Shown in pieces: positions 1 to 10,540 of a stretch of DNA of 64,000 nt; positions within the stretch are counted from its first letter, which is position 1, and every line of letters begins with the position of its first letter. The stretch is from Prorocentrum cordatum. Taxonomy: Eukaryota > Sar > Dinophyceae > Prorocentrales > Prorocentraceae. The translations under genes were made by a program, and so were the position numbers. The stretch is from positions 1 to 64,000 of the forward strand of contig CAUYUJ010016496.1 in NCBI GenBank assembly GCA_963575745.1. Direction: 5' to 3'. The notes beneath the pieces were generated by a model. That model was not told the origin of the DNA, searched no databases, and saw only the letters and a program-made list of their open reading frames with translations.

Positions 1-452
1 CGTGTGAGGGGTGTGCCGAAATGGGTGTGCGGACGCATGCGGACGGCAGCACTGGGGCCTTCGGTGGAGCTCCCTGTGGGGCCACGAAACGTGTGAGGGG
101 TGTGCCGAAATGGGTGTGCGGGACGCATGCGGACGGCAGCCATGGGGCCTTCGGCGGAGCTCCCTATGGGGCCACGAAACGTGTGAGGGGGGGGTGCCGA
201 AATGGGTGTGCGGGACGCATGCGGACGGCAGCACTGGGGCCTTCGGTGGAGCTCCCTGTGGGGCCACGAAACGTGTGAGGGGTGTGCCGAAATGGGTGTG
301 CGGGACGCAATGCGGGCGGCAGCACTGGGGCCTTCGGCGGAGCTCCCTATGGAGCCACGAAACGTGTGAGGGGTGTGCCGAATTGGGTGTGCGTGACGCA
401 TGCGGGCGCGGGTACTGGGGCCTTCGGTGGAGCTCCCTATGGGGCTACGAAG
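1..452. repeat. ~90-bp tandem repeat, about five units, cut by the window edge
   Basis: Units begin near 1, 90, 180, 272 and 363 and are 89 to 92 bp long. Each starts with CGTGTGAGGGGTGTGCC and ends with a GGGGCCACGAAA-like block. The last unit is the most diverged. Open frames here exist only because the unit has few stop codons. A related GCGTGAGGGGTG block occurs near 16924 and 16991. Confidence 0.9.
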
Positions 453-577
453 CGCTGTACTGGGTGGGTGAAACGCAGGGAAGGATGATGATGGCAGGAG
501 GGAGGGGGCAGCGGGAGGAGGAGGAGGAGTGAACGCGGGGCGCTGTCTCTTCAAAACGAGGACCCAACACCACAGGA

Positions 578-674
578 TGGTTGGGAAAAAAATAGTCCCC
601 GGACTATTTTTGGATTATTTTGGGGGTATTTTTTTTCCGTCGAAAATCCCCTTGTAGGGGGACATGCCCGATTT
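578..674. repeat. Fragment related to the small inverted-repeat element at 4101-4252
   Basis: The end of this AT-rich stretch (about 640-672) shares its AAAATCCCC-TGTAGGGGGACA-GCCCGA pattern with the right terminus of the 4101-4252 element. The upstream A/T-rich part also resembles that element's interior. I see no matching left inverted repeat, so it looks truncated. Confidence 0.5.
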
Positions 675-1142
675 AAAGCTATCGTCTCCTGCCGTTGTCG
701 GGGAGGGAGCGGCAGCAGCCGTGCGGGTTCCACTTGTCGTTGTGCTTTGGACATGCGCTTCGCCTCCGTGGCGCTGGCAGCGCTGTGCTTTCTTCCAGTG
801 AGTTTCGTCCCCAATATTGTCAAGCTTGCGCAGGTGACGTCCGCGCGGACACCCCGCGCCTGCAGCTGCCGCCGCTTCCGCGGGTCACGGTGCGCCCACG
901 GCTGTTAACCGTTGTTCTCCACCCTGCCCAAGGCTTGTGACCAGTCGTCCCGGATGGCCGCGGCGGCAAGCATACCTTCGAGAGCGCGAGACGTCCACGT
1001 ACGGTCGTCGACGTACAGGGCTGTGCGGACCCCCGGCTCCCGCATGGCAACCTCACAGAGCGAACTTGCGAGCACGGCCGTAATGTTTGGAAGCTCTGGA
1101 GTCTTCGGGTGTGCGCCAAAGAGCCCAGGTACCCCCCCGTCC
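655..1142 (-). pseudogene. Reverse transcriptase relic of a dinoflagellate-type non-LTR element
   Basis: Read on the minus strand, one frame gives a segment ending in ALYVDDRTWTSRALEG (around 1018 down to 970), then about 20 residues to VENNG, then an in-frame TAA. The same frame then continues through LTILGTKLTG and TEAKRMSKAQRQ, as an RT palm followed by thumb would. The YVDD box is the metal-binding motif C of reverse transcriptases, and YVDDRTW followed by W-S and L-G-x-x-E-N is a pattern I associate with dinoflagellate LINE-like RTs. The fingers region upstream is not recognisable and there is no start, so this is a dead 5'-truncated copy. A related relic lies at 38826-39330. Confidence 0.55.
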
Positions 1143-2600
1143 TTTCAAGCAAGATTTTGGACCCTGGGGGAGGGGGAACGGGGAGGGGGACAGCAGGTCA
1201 TTTCACATGTTTTGTTCATCCCCGGCAAGCGGTGGTCGACATCGAATTATTACCGCGGTGCTATTTCGAGCAAGGATGGTGCAGACAGACACGACCAGGC
1301 GTCCATTCCTCCGTATGAGAGGTGCAAAACAGGGCGAGCCCTCAGCTCATTGCTCTTTAACTCGCTTCTCCAGTACATAATGGGACCGCTCGACGGTTTG
1401 TGGCAACAACTCAACCCAACTCAGCTTTTCACCTGGGTGCTACCTCGCGAATTTTCGTTTTGCCGACGACGTTCTCCTTGCGAGCCGGACTCTTCCGCGC
1501 CACCGCCACGCCACAATGCGCAAGGACGTGGCCGCAGCAGCTGAACAATGTTGACGCCGCGTTCGTTCAATCAAACATATATTTCCCAATTTGTTTGAAC
1601 GGACGGGGCGGATACGACGTGGGGATCGAGATAGTACCATACAGTGGCTCTGTCACATACCTGGATCAACGCACCATTTTTGTTGACACGTTGTCCTCGG
1701 ATGCGAAGCTCCGCTTGAGGGCAGGAGCAGCGTTCACCGTTCGCACACAAGAGTTGACAGGAAAATCCTACCCGATGTTCGACGGCGGTTCTCTATATAC
1801 AGGAGCGTGGACACCGGATTACCGAACCTCCTAAGACAGTATCGAACACGCGCACGCCGACGCATGTTGCGCATGTCTATCGGCGCCCTTTGATGACGAC
1901 GAGCCGTCGTGTTTGGGCCATCGTCCACAGCGACCAGCCCACAAGGGGCATATTCGACGTTGTTTTTTGCACTCGCGAATATATCGTGGATTGAGTATGT
2001 GTAGAGACCCACCATGCGACCGCCCACTTAAGCAAGGATGCCATGCACGCAGAGAACGCCACATCAGCCGGCAACATGAAATGATAGCCTGGGGACGAAG
2101 AGTTGGAATCATGTGTTGTGTGCGCCAAGCGGGCAACGAGACAAACAATTCTGCAGACGCACAAATAGCACGATTGGGTGGTTATGCTGGGAAACTGGTA
2201 TGGAGATGCGCAGGTAGGTTTGCGAAAAAACTATACCTCAACAGTGGCCCTATTGTGTTGATAGTGTGTTATTGAGTCTTGAAGCTACCGACATCGGCAT
2301 CGTGGAAGAGATGGGGCGTCGATATTATGATGTTTCGCTACCACTTCCGTCACACCAGTGGTATGGAACATCAGGCAGCGCGTTGTAACGAGGACCTCGA
2401 TGACACCACTTGGCGACGATCGGCGACATTTGATAGGTGGGAGCATCAAGAACATGACTTCGTCATCTATGCGTCTTCCAGCACCCGAACGACACCAGCA
2501 CCCTTGGTGGGCTGTTGATGCATTTGGCCGATCACCATAATCGTGATCATCATCACCCATGATTATTCATACAATCCCATCTCAATCCGTCATCACCCAT
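1143..2600. other. No supported gene
   Basis: Mixed-composition DNA. A plus-strand open frame at about 1400-1834 has protein-like residue composition in its second half (around 1555-1830), but I recognise no domain and see no start or splice context. I see no repeat of note. Confidence 0.5.
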
Positions 2601-2621
2601 CGCAGTCTCAATCCAACACCC

Positions 2622-3345
2622 AGTCATCATGACCCATGACCATCAGCTCCACCGCCCTCTTTTCTTCCTCCTCGCCGCTTCCCCGCCCTTCTCCGCCTGG
2701 CCTCGGAAGCCCGCGCACCGCGCGGCGCGCCCGCCTCCCCGTTCGCGTCGCCCCCCGGGGCGGCGGCAAACTCTTTCGCTCGCTCCTCCTCTTCCTCCTC
2801 CCCCTCCTCCTCCTCCTCTTCCTCCTTCTCCTCCTCCTCCTCCTCTTCCTCCTCCTCCTCCTCTTCCTCCTCCCCCTCCTCCTCCTCCTCCTCTTCTGTG
2901 CAACTCGTGCGGCTCCCCTCTCCCGGCACCGGCCGCTCCGCGCGCCGGCGTGCGCCTCAGGCCGTCGTGCAGGAGGCCCGCCGGAGGGTGGCGCTCGTCT
3001 TCGAGGCCGCCGCCCGACCCGTCCATCCTCGTTCGTCTTCCTCCTCCGTCGCCGTCGCTGTCGGCCTCGGAGCTCGCCTCGAACGCGGCCAGCCCTCCTC
3101 CGGCCTCGAGGTTCGAGATTCACGTGCCGAGGACAGATGTTTTTGGGCGTTCTTGATTTTTGTCGGCGCCTCGGAGGCCCCCAGGGGACTTGGGATTTCC
3201 GGGGGCCAAGCGGGGGACAGGGGGCAGCTCCAATGCAGTCACGGGGGTTGTGGATCGCTCGTCCTCCTCCTCCTCCTCCTCCTCCTCCTCCTCCTCCTCC
3301 TCCTCCTCCTCCTCCTCCTCCTCCTCCTCCTCCCCCTTCTCATTT
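2622..3345. repeat. CTC/CCT triplet-rich tract in two blocks
   Basis: Imperfect (CTC)n fills about 2784-2894 and a nearly pure (CCT)n array about 3261-3334. The long plus and minus frames across this stretch are homopolymeric Ser, Leu, Pro, Glu, Arg or Gly runs and are artefacts of the triplet repeat. GC-rich unique sequence between the blocks shows no gene. Confidence 0.85.
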
Positions 3346-3765
3346 TCCTTCTCCTTCTGCCCCCTCCTCCATGCTCTGTGCTCCTTCTCCCCGTCTTCCT
3401 TCTCCCAACTCCTCCCGGTTCCTGCTGGCACGAATGTCTGCAGACGTTGCAGTCCCCCCACAGGGCCGGTCGGCCCTGGGGGGGGGTGATCAAATTAGTT
3501 TGCCAGGTGTCCCGAATGAGTCACCGGCGGCGGCTGAAATATGTGATACAAGGGAGCGGCATTCAGAGAGGAGGGAAGAATGCATAGAGGGAGGCACACA
3601 TCATGGAATGAAGTGAACAGGTGCGCGAGGGCCAAGCGAAGCGATTGTGTTGGCGGGCCTGGCGCTGGACATTGCCCTCGTCGAGGATATTGGTGCACCC
3701 CCTGCCTCCACTGCTACCGACAACTCAATCAACACCTTCAAGCAGTTGCGAAGCGTCCTGGCTCG
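3335..3765. other. No supported gene
   Basis: Transition from the CCT array to unique sequence. I see no coding signal and no repeat structure. Confidence 0.5.
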
Positions 3766-3945
3766 CCTATAGGCCTACCAAACAATGTTCGAAGAACCTT
3801 TCGTGGTTTCCACGAAATGTTCTTAGAACATTTCTGGCTGGGGATGTCTTGTTTTGACACATTGGGTTTACGTTCTAAGAGCGCTGCTTTTGTTCTTAGA
3901 ACATTTGGGGTTCTAATTCAGGACATATTGTGGTAGGCCTATAGG
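3766..3945. mobile_element. MITE-like 180-bp element with perfect 15-bp terminal inverted repeats
   Basis: CCTATAGGCCTACCA at 3766-3780 is the exact reverse complement of 3931-3945. Because CCTATAGG is itself a palindrome, the structure can also be read as a 7-bp inverted repeat (CCTACCA/TGGTAGG) flanked by an 8-bp direct repeat, which would fit a hAT-like target duplication. The inside holds further small palindromes: TTTCGTGG-TTT-CCACGAAA near 3797-3815 and TTCTTAGAA motifs near 3820 and 3895. It encodes nothing. Confidence 0.6.
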
Positions 3946-4100
3946 AATGCCGGGACGGTCGGCCCCTGCTCAACACACGCGCGTGGTGAAAGAGGCTTTG
4001 GGCGGCCGTGCGCAGCCTGGACCGGCCAGGAGCCCTGGGGTTTGGCTGTGCAGCCCCGGCCTCCGTCTTTTCTCGGTGCGTTTTGTAGTCCTGATTTCAA

Positions 4101-4252
4101 GTCGGGCCTGTCACCCTACAGGAGGAATATTTAAGAATAGTAAAAAAATAGCATGGGGACGATTCTTGAACTATATTTGAACATTTTGGAGGCATTTTTA
4201 GTATATCTTTCATTTTTCGCCCAAAATCCCCCTGTAGGGGGACAGGCCCGAC
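4101..4252. mobile_element. MITE-like 152-bp element with 22-bp terminal inverted repeats
   Basis: The left end 4101-4122 and right end 4231-4252 are inverted copies matching at 21 of 22 positions, starting GTCGGGCCTGTC and ending GACAGGCCCGAC. The inside is A/T-rich, unlike the GC-rich surroundings. No target duplication is clear. A partial relative lies at 578-674. Confidence 0.6.
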
Positions 4253-4950
4253 CTAATCCTGGTTGGGTTCAGCACGCACACTCTGCTGCCTGGAGTGCGT
4301 TGGGGAAGAGACGAGGGAGGAGGCACGAAAAGCTGAGGGTGGTAGTGAGAATGAGGGGCGGGGAAAAAAGGTCGTCGCGGTCGGAGCAGTTTGGCTTCGC
4401 GGTGCAGAAGCTGTGGTGGCTGAGGTGGCTGGCCAGTGGGCGTGAGTTGCAGGCTTGCTTCAAAGCTCCCGCCAGCGGTGCCGTTCGCACTGGCGCTAGG
4501 GGCTTGCGAGCTGAGTGGTTGAGCACCTGCGGTCGGGCATGCCTCCCCCCACGTTGCTCCACGCCCCCCGAGTCCCGAATCCTGCGGTCAGCGGCGCGGG
4601 TGAGGCGGGCCAGGGCCGCCCAGGGTGAGTGAGGGATGGGATGCAAGAGCGAGGGAAAGGAGGGGCTGAGTGCGGCTGCCAGCGGTGGCGTTCTCGTTGG
4701 CTAAACGTCGGTTGGCGGCCCGTCGGCGGTGGCGTTCTCGCTGGGCACGGCACTATGGAAACTGGCCGTGAAGGTAATCACCGACAGCTTACACTTGCCC
4801 ACCCCGGCCCCGAGTCCCGATCCCTCTCGGTCAGCGGCGCGATGGGCGAGGGGAGCGATAGTGGGGGGAGGATAACTATGCAGGCGACGCGGGGGAGAGG
4901 GATGCAAAGCCCATCATTGGGCGCTGAGGCACGTTTGCTGTGTGTGTGTG
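4253..4950. other. No supported gene; short duplications
   Basis: GC-rich sequence with small internal duplications: GGTGGCGTTCTCG at about 4684 and 4729, and a CCCGAGTCCCGA...GGTCAGCGGCGCG block near 4565 and 4807. No coding signal. Confidence 0.5.
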
Positions 4951-5199
4951 GTGTGTCTGTGTCTGTGTCTGTGTCTGTGTCTGTGTCTGTGTCTGTGTCT
5001 GTGTCTGTGTCTGTGTCTGTGTCTGTGTGCGTGCGTGTGCGTGTGCGTGTGCGTGTGCGTGCGCGTGCGCGTGTGCGTGTGCGTGCGCGTGTACGTGTGC
5101 GTGCGCGTGCGCGTGTGCGTGTGCGTGTGCGTGTGCGTGTGCGTGTGCGTGTGCGTGTGGGTGTGGGTGTGGATGTGGGTGTGGGTGTGGGTGTGGGTG
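4951..5199. repeat. Compound GT-rich hexamer microsatellite
   Basis: Three blocks follow one another: GTGTCT hexamers (about 4953-5027), then GTGTGC and GCGTGC hexamers (about 5028-5157), then GTGTGG hexamers (about 5158-5199). Alternating purine-pyrimidine sequence of this length can adopt Z-DNA. The long open frames through it are artefacts. Confidence 0.9.
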
Positions 5200-5772
5200 T
5201 TTTTTGGAAGGCCGGACAGAAGGGGTGCGCAGTTGTCTTCAAGCGCGGCGAGGCGAGCGAGCGTGCCTTCGCGCCCCTGCCGGTGGCGGGTGGAAGCGTG
5301 AGAAGCGGGCGCGGCGCGGTGGTCTTCACACCCGGGCTTGTTGTCTTCGGCCTGGCGACTGTATTTTTGTAGGGTCCAGCGATACCCCGGGTTATCGGGC
5401 TTGCCCCCCTCCACACCCCACCCCAGGATAACCTAAGCTTGCCGGTTGTGCAGGTCCGGGGTGGGGGGGCGCGGGCATATGCAGGGCTGCCCACAGCGCG
5501 AAGGTTAGGTTATCGGCTGGCCCCCTCCTCCCCCCCCCGGGATAACCAGGGTTATCGCCGACTCGACAAAAAACGGTCTTTTGTGTTTGCCAGGTGGGTG
5601 GGCGGTGGGCGGTCACTCAGGAGTGCAAGCCTCGGGCTGTTGTTCATACCAGTGGCGGCTCACCAGCGGTGTACAGTATGGGATGGCCACGGCAGCTGTG
5701 CGGCATGCGTGCGTTCAAGGGCGTTACTCTTCAAGGAGTGCTCATCACAATACCACTGGATCGCCTGTTCCA
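5200..5772. other. No supported gene; cluster of GGTTATC / GATAACC motifs
   Basis: GGTTATCG or GGATAACC occurs at about 5390, 5427, 5507, 5540 and 5548 in both orientations within 170 bp, often next to C-runs. The meaning is unknown. Confidence 0.4.
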
Positions 5773-5775
5773 CTA

Positions 5776-5937
5776 CACGTTGCCATGCATGTGGTCCACA
5801 GCTTCCCGGGGAGACTCGACCTTTTTGTAGGTGACCTCAGCCTTGTCGTCGGTTGTCTTGATAGCGGTCATCGGGCCGAAGAGGGAAAAGGTGGCTTGGA
5901 CGCTGGAGATGTCCAGCTCCCCACCGCACGTGATGTG
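5776..5937 (-). pseudogene. Possible RNA-recognition-motif-like fragment
   Basis: On the minus strand a short frame contains GGELDISSVQATFSLFGPM, then KAEVTYKKVESPREAVDHM, then a stop at 5773. The order of an alpha helix ending in LFG, a strand, a K-A-E-V-T-Y strand and an A-V-x-H-M helix resembles the second half of an RRM. The RNP1 aromatic signature is weak (V-T-Y in place of F-x-F) and no upstream RRM half is clear. It could be an exon, a decayed retrocopy, or chance. Confidence 0.25.
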
Positions 5938-7472
5938 CATCGTGGCTGCGACGCAGTGGCTTCTGTCGCCAGCGTAGTTGGCCCTGGCGCTGGCGTCGGC
6001 GCTGGGCTCGAGGCTGCCGCTGGCGTCGGCGGCGGTGTTGGCGCCGGCGTTGGCATCGGTCTTGGCGTCGGCGAGCGGTCCCGGCAGCCTCTTCGGGCGC
6101 AGCCTCGGGCAGGCCCTCGCCCGCGGCACCGTCTGCCGCTGCTCCCCCAGGAGCTCTCGCTGGCACGGCCCCCGCGGGCGCGCCCTCCTCGGCGGTCGCA
6201 GCCGCTGCTCCCCCGGGAGCTCTTGCCGGCACTGGCCCCGTGGGCGTGGTCACGGCGGCGGCAGCAGCAGCTGCTCCTCCTTAGGAGCTCTCGCCAGTAC
6301 TGGCCCCCGTGGGCGTACTTACTCACGGCGGTCGCAGCGGCTGCTCCCTCATGGCCTCTAGCAGGGCCTCTAGCAAGGCCGCAGGCATCGGCGTTGGTGT
6401 CGGCCTCGTTGCTGGCGCAGGTGCGGGGGTCAGCGCAGTGGTCTCGGCGAGGGCGAGCGGCGGCGCGACGGACCGCTGTCTGGGCCTTGTCCTCGACCTG
6501 GGTGTCCGTCGGGTACGCTGCCGTGGGGTACCCACTCGGTGGCTGCCGGCCGCCTGGGGGGTACTTCATGTAGTGGCCGTGGTATTCCGTGTAGCGTGGT
6601 AGTGGTTCGTGTAGTCGTGGTTGTTGTGCTTCATGGCGCGCTTGTTGTTCCAGGTCCTGAGGGCTCCTGGATGACGATGTACTTGGTGCCCAGCGCCTGC
6701 GGCGAGCTGCTCGCCAGGCCGCTGTGGGTCCCATCGCAGCAATCTCCTGAGCCCAGAGATAGGGCCGCCACGCTTCAGGTGGCGACGGCGGCGGCGGCGG
6801 CGGTGCGCTGACGAGCACATCTACGCGAAAGAGGCGGCGGGCTCGGCACCTGGCCATGCAGGCTCGGCCGAGGGCGACCAGGGTGGCGGCAAGAAGGCGA
6901 GGGGGCAGGGGCGGCCGCGAGCGCGGCCTGCGTCGCTTCGCCCGCCTTGACGAGGCCTGCCTCGGTCTTCGCCAGGACCGCGAAGGAGGACGGGCGGATG
7001 ATGGTCTGCCCGACGCTCCTCCAGCATGCTGCGGCGATGGTGACTATGAGGGGGGCGCGGGCATCCTCAAGGCTTTGCGCAGGGCCAAGGAGGAGCGCCG
7101 CGCCCTCCCCTCAGGGCAACGAGCGCGCCTCCCGGCAGGGTGCTCCGCGACCTGCCTGAGAAAACTCAGGGGGTTGCGCCGTCTTTCCCCGCTGGCGCTG
7201 GGCATGTACATTGGGAGCTCCGTCCTGATCCCCAGGAGTATCGCCAACGTGACGTGCTCCCGATACTTCCTCGGCATTCTTCAATCCGATCTCCCAGCGC
7301 TCGACAGAGTAACTCGGCACTCACACGGTCTGCAGAGCGGAAGCTTCGTCGTCGCCGACTCCGGGAAGACACCGTCGATGAGCTGATTGGCGTGCTCAAT
7401 GGCAAGTGTTGGGGCTGAGGGGGCGCGCTGGTTGTGGGAGAGGATTAGGGAAACAAGCAATGACATAAACAT
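5938..7472. other. No supported gene in GC-rich DNA
   Basis: Both strands have long open frames rich in Arg, Ala, Gly and Pro, as expected for high GC. Repeated GCTCCC-GGAGCTC and GGCGTCGG words (about 5985-6310) suggest a decayed tandem structure. No domain is recognisable. Confidence 0.45.
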
Positions 7473-7617
7473 AAAAACTCTGAGGTCCGCGCGGATTTCT
7501 TGGATCGGCGCTGGACCCCCCTCCTTGGCGCGCTCAGCGCGCCAGGGGCGGCTTCGGAGGCGCCGTCAGGGGGGTCCAGCACGGATCCGAGAAATCCGCG
7601 CGGACCTCCGAGTTTTT
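7473..7617. mobile_element. Foldback element with ~49-bp terminal inverted repeats
   Basis: 7473-7521 and 7569-7617 are inverted copies that differ at only a few positions; both contain GAGGTCCGCGCGGATTTC in reverse orientation to each other. The short centre holds a second perfect hairpin, GGCGCGCT-C-AGCGCGCC (about 7526-7542), so nearly the whole 145 bp folds on itself. It encodes nothing and no target duplication is evident. Confidence 0.65.
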
Positions 7618-8090
7618 CCCCAATCAGAGCTTGCCTCTGTAGGGGTCCTGGGCGGAGACCATTTTTTGTCAAAGCAGTAACACGTCACAGTAGGATCAGG
7701 AATTAAGCGTGATGCATGAGGGGTAGGAGGCAAAGGGCGGAGAAGGAACGGTTGCAGCAAGCAGCGCTCTATTTTCAGCACAGGAGGGTTGGGAAAAGCA
7801 CGGCGTCGTAGTTCTGAGTCCTCTTCCGCGCCGTCTTAGAGACCGTCATTCTGGTCTCCCCTCCTCTCCCGCCCCCGTTTTCCTTCTTCTCTCCCCTGTC
7901 TTCCTCTGCCTCCTTGCCCTGTCCACTCCCGCAGAGGGGGGACGGGGGGGATGACAGGAAGGAGGGGGATGTAGATGAGGAGGAGGAGGACGAGGAGGAG
8001 GAGGAGGAGGAGGGCCCCCGGAGGTCCCCATAAAGTTGAGAAAAGAAGGCCCACAGAGGCGCCCGAGAGAGCGCGCGCGCCGCCCGAGAC
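7618..8090. other. No supported gene
   Basis: Contains a GAGGAG-rich stretch (about 7975-8012). No coding or repeat signal otherwise. Confidence 0.5.
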
Positions 8091-8290
8091 GGCTCCGCAG
8101 ATGGCCCCACCCCAGGAGGCTCCCAGAAGCGCACGAGAGGCCCTGCAAGGCTACCAAGCTAGGCCCCAGGACGCCCCACGAGACCCTCGAGATGGCCCCA
8201 GAGCTCGCGAGACCCCAAAAGGCTCCGAGAGGGCCCCAAGAGCCCTCCAAGAGAGGCCCCAAGAGGCCCCCAGGAAGGGTTCCAAGACGC
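8091..8290. repeat. Degenerate CCAAG/AGGCCCC-type tandem sequence
   Basis: Loose repetition of short words such as AGGCCCC, CCAAG, GAGACCC. It is the reverse-orientation counterpart of the CTTGG-rich arrays at 15795-16045, 51240-52185 and 52560-52890. Arg/Pro-rich frames through it are not genes. Confidence 0.6.
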
Positions 8291-8624
8291 TCCAGGAGGC
8301 CATCAAATCGGCTCTTCCTCTTCCCATTGTCTCCATCCTACCTCGTCATTCTTATTGTTTCTCTCTGCGTAGTTATATCCCGCTTCCCAGTTCTCTCGTT
8401 TTCCATCTTTGTCTCCCTGTTTACCGCTTTCTTTCGGTGGCCCCGTGTTTTTGATTTCCGAGTGTTGAAAATGTTGTGTTTCTATGTTTTCTTTGCCTCG
8501 CAAACAATGATTCAAGCACAGCCATGCCCGCAGTTGTCCTTAATTGTTTGTTGTTTTTTCTTATCTTGGTTTCTTCCCGTATCCCTCACCAGAGGAATCG
8601 TGTTCTAAGACCAGTACATCTGGA

Positions 8625-9750
8625 ATATGTTTCGTAACGCCGCCACTCAAGGACATCTTTTCGCAAGACCGCCACGAAGGGAATCCTTGTGCAGGGCCGC
8701 CACCACAGGACATTTGATGCAAGGCCGCCAACCAAGGAAATCCTTTTTCTGAGGTCGCATAAAAGGCAGCAAAAAAGGAATCCGAATGCAAGGCCGCCAT
8801 AGATGAAACCCGGTTGTACAGTGAGCGGCTTGAATAAGGAACATTTATTTTTCAAAATGGGTTCGGTCGTTCCTTAGGCTTGCATGCGTTATTGATCGTT
8901 CCTTATACGTGATTTATTATGTATCGCTCCTTCTACGTCACTCCTGGGAAAAAAAGGGGCTTCATTCCTTCTTTATCGTTCCTTAAGTCAGGCCGATGAC
9001 TGTCAGAACACAACAACGGACACATATTATGAGGCAAGCCGCAAGGACATCCCTCTTGTGAGGCCGCCGCACAGGGAATCTGTTTGTGAGGCCGCAGCCC
9101 TGCGTCGTACATTGTTTTTACGTAGCGTCCGACACCCAAAGCACAGAAAATTATAACGCGTAGTGCTGAACACATTGTGGTGTACCATGTTTTGATCAAT
9201 GTGCGAGATCAGTTGCCTAGTGACGCACAGCGTTGTACAGTGAGCGGCTTGGATAAGGAGCACTTACTTTTCAAAAGTGGTTCGGTCGTGTCTTGGGCTT
9301 GCATGCCTTATGTATCGCTCATTATGCAGCTTCGTTCCTTATTCATCACTCCTTAGGTCAGACCGATGACTGTAATACCTCAGAGTGTTGACATCGATGT
9401 GTTCCCACATATGTTCTTAGCCTCCCATATCAAAACGAGTCCAAACACATTATTGTTCATTGGTTTCATTGATGCTGTGTTGTGTGTAGTTATTCCTTTT
9501 GTTTCCTGGTAAATATTCGAAGAAGACAACGTTTTGTAAGGCCGCTACAAAGGGAATAGTTTTATAACGCTGCCATGCAAGGACGTTTGTGCACGGCCGC
9601 CACAGGGAATTTCTTTGCGAGGCCGCCACGAAAAGAAGTTTGTTGTACAGCTGCCACAAAGGGCATCGCTTGTACAGCCGACACGCAGTGAATCATTTTG
9701 TGAGACCACCATACAAGGATTGTGATTGCAAGGGCGCCACGAGGAGGAGC
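8625..9750. repeat. Degenerate ~35-bp GCAAGGCCGCCAC repeats around a ~150-200-bp duplication
   Basis: A loose unit of about 33-36 bp with the core AAGGCCGCCAC and AAGGGAATCC recurs at about 8630-8810, 9040-9110 and 9535-9750. Between the clusters, the block starting GTTGTACAGTGAGCGGCTTG occurs twice, at about 8813-9010 and 9232-9385. Both copies continue through TTCGGTCGT, GGCTTGCATGC and CCGATGACTGT. No gene is visible. Confidence 0.7.
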
Positions 9751-10481
9751 GACGACGACGACGTGGACGAGCGAGAACGAGTGGCAGAGCAATCGGAAGA
9801 GTACTTGCATGGTCGTTAGGAAGCGAACTGGAACATCGCATGCTTCGGGGCACCTGGACAGGGACCCTCACCGCGCCCCCCCTCCGCCCTCCCCCCGCTC
9901 CCCCTCCTCCGCGGCTGGGCGCCCTCTTTCAATGGAGGAAAAACCACCCGGACCGGACAATCGGCGTTTTCTGAACGGCCCTGAGCGTTTACGAAACAGC
10001 CTTGCCTTGTTTGATTCTTCCTCTGGGCGCGTTTCCTCAACGGCTTCGCGCGTCGGGGTGGTGATTACGGAGGTGGATTGTTTGACTCCTGCTCTGGCTC
10101 TCCTCGAGCACATTCGACCGATGCGCGAGGTAGAGGATCTTTAACATCTTCTCGGGGGTGAACGCCCAGGGGGGTTCTTGGAAGGGCGAAATCAGATTGC
10201 GCCGCGGCGCCGTATTTATGTGGAATTCTCGAACCACCTCTTGGGGCCCAGCTCGACTCCTGCTCCTCGAGCACACTCGACCGATCGCCGCGGCGCCACG
10301 TGGCTTCCTCCGCCCTCGCTGCCGCGAGGGCCCCCCTGGGGCTCGGGCGGTCGTCGGCGGACCCGCCTCGCCGGCCCCCGGCCTCGCCGGCCCCTGGGGC
10401 CCGCCTGGCACCGGGGCTTGCGCCGCCCTCGGTTTGGAGGGGAGGGGCGTGCACACGAACCCTGTGCCCAGGGATGGGTTC
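9751..10481. other. No supported gene; small duplication
   Basis: CTCCTCGAGCACA-TCGACCGAT occurs at about 10099-10122 and 10261-10284. The rest is GC-rich with uninformative open frames. Confidence 0.45.
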
Positions 10482-10540
10482 CTCCTCCTCCTCCTCCTCC
10501 TCCTCCTCCTCCTCCTCCTCCTCCTCCTCCTCCTCCTCTG
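10482..10540. repeat. (CTC)n microsatellite
   Basis: Nearly pure triplet array of about 19 units. Confidence 0.9.

Noticed and set aside
2608-3616. Poly-Leu, poly-Ser, poly-Glu and poly-Arg frames
   Set aside because: Products of the CTC/CCT triplet repeats, open on both strands.
5530-5560. Homing-endonuclease-like site (GGGATAAC-AGGGTTAT)
   Set aside because: Resemblance to a known recognition site is partial, and no endonuclease gene is present.
8625-9750. CRISPR-like 35-bp spaced repeats
   Set aside because: Repeats are degenerate, spacing is irregular and there are no cas genes.
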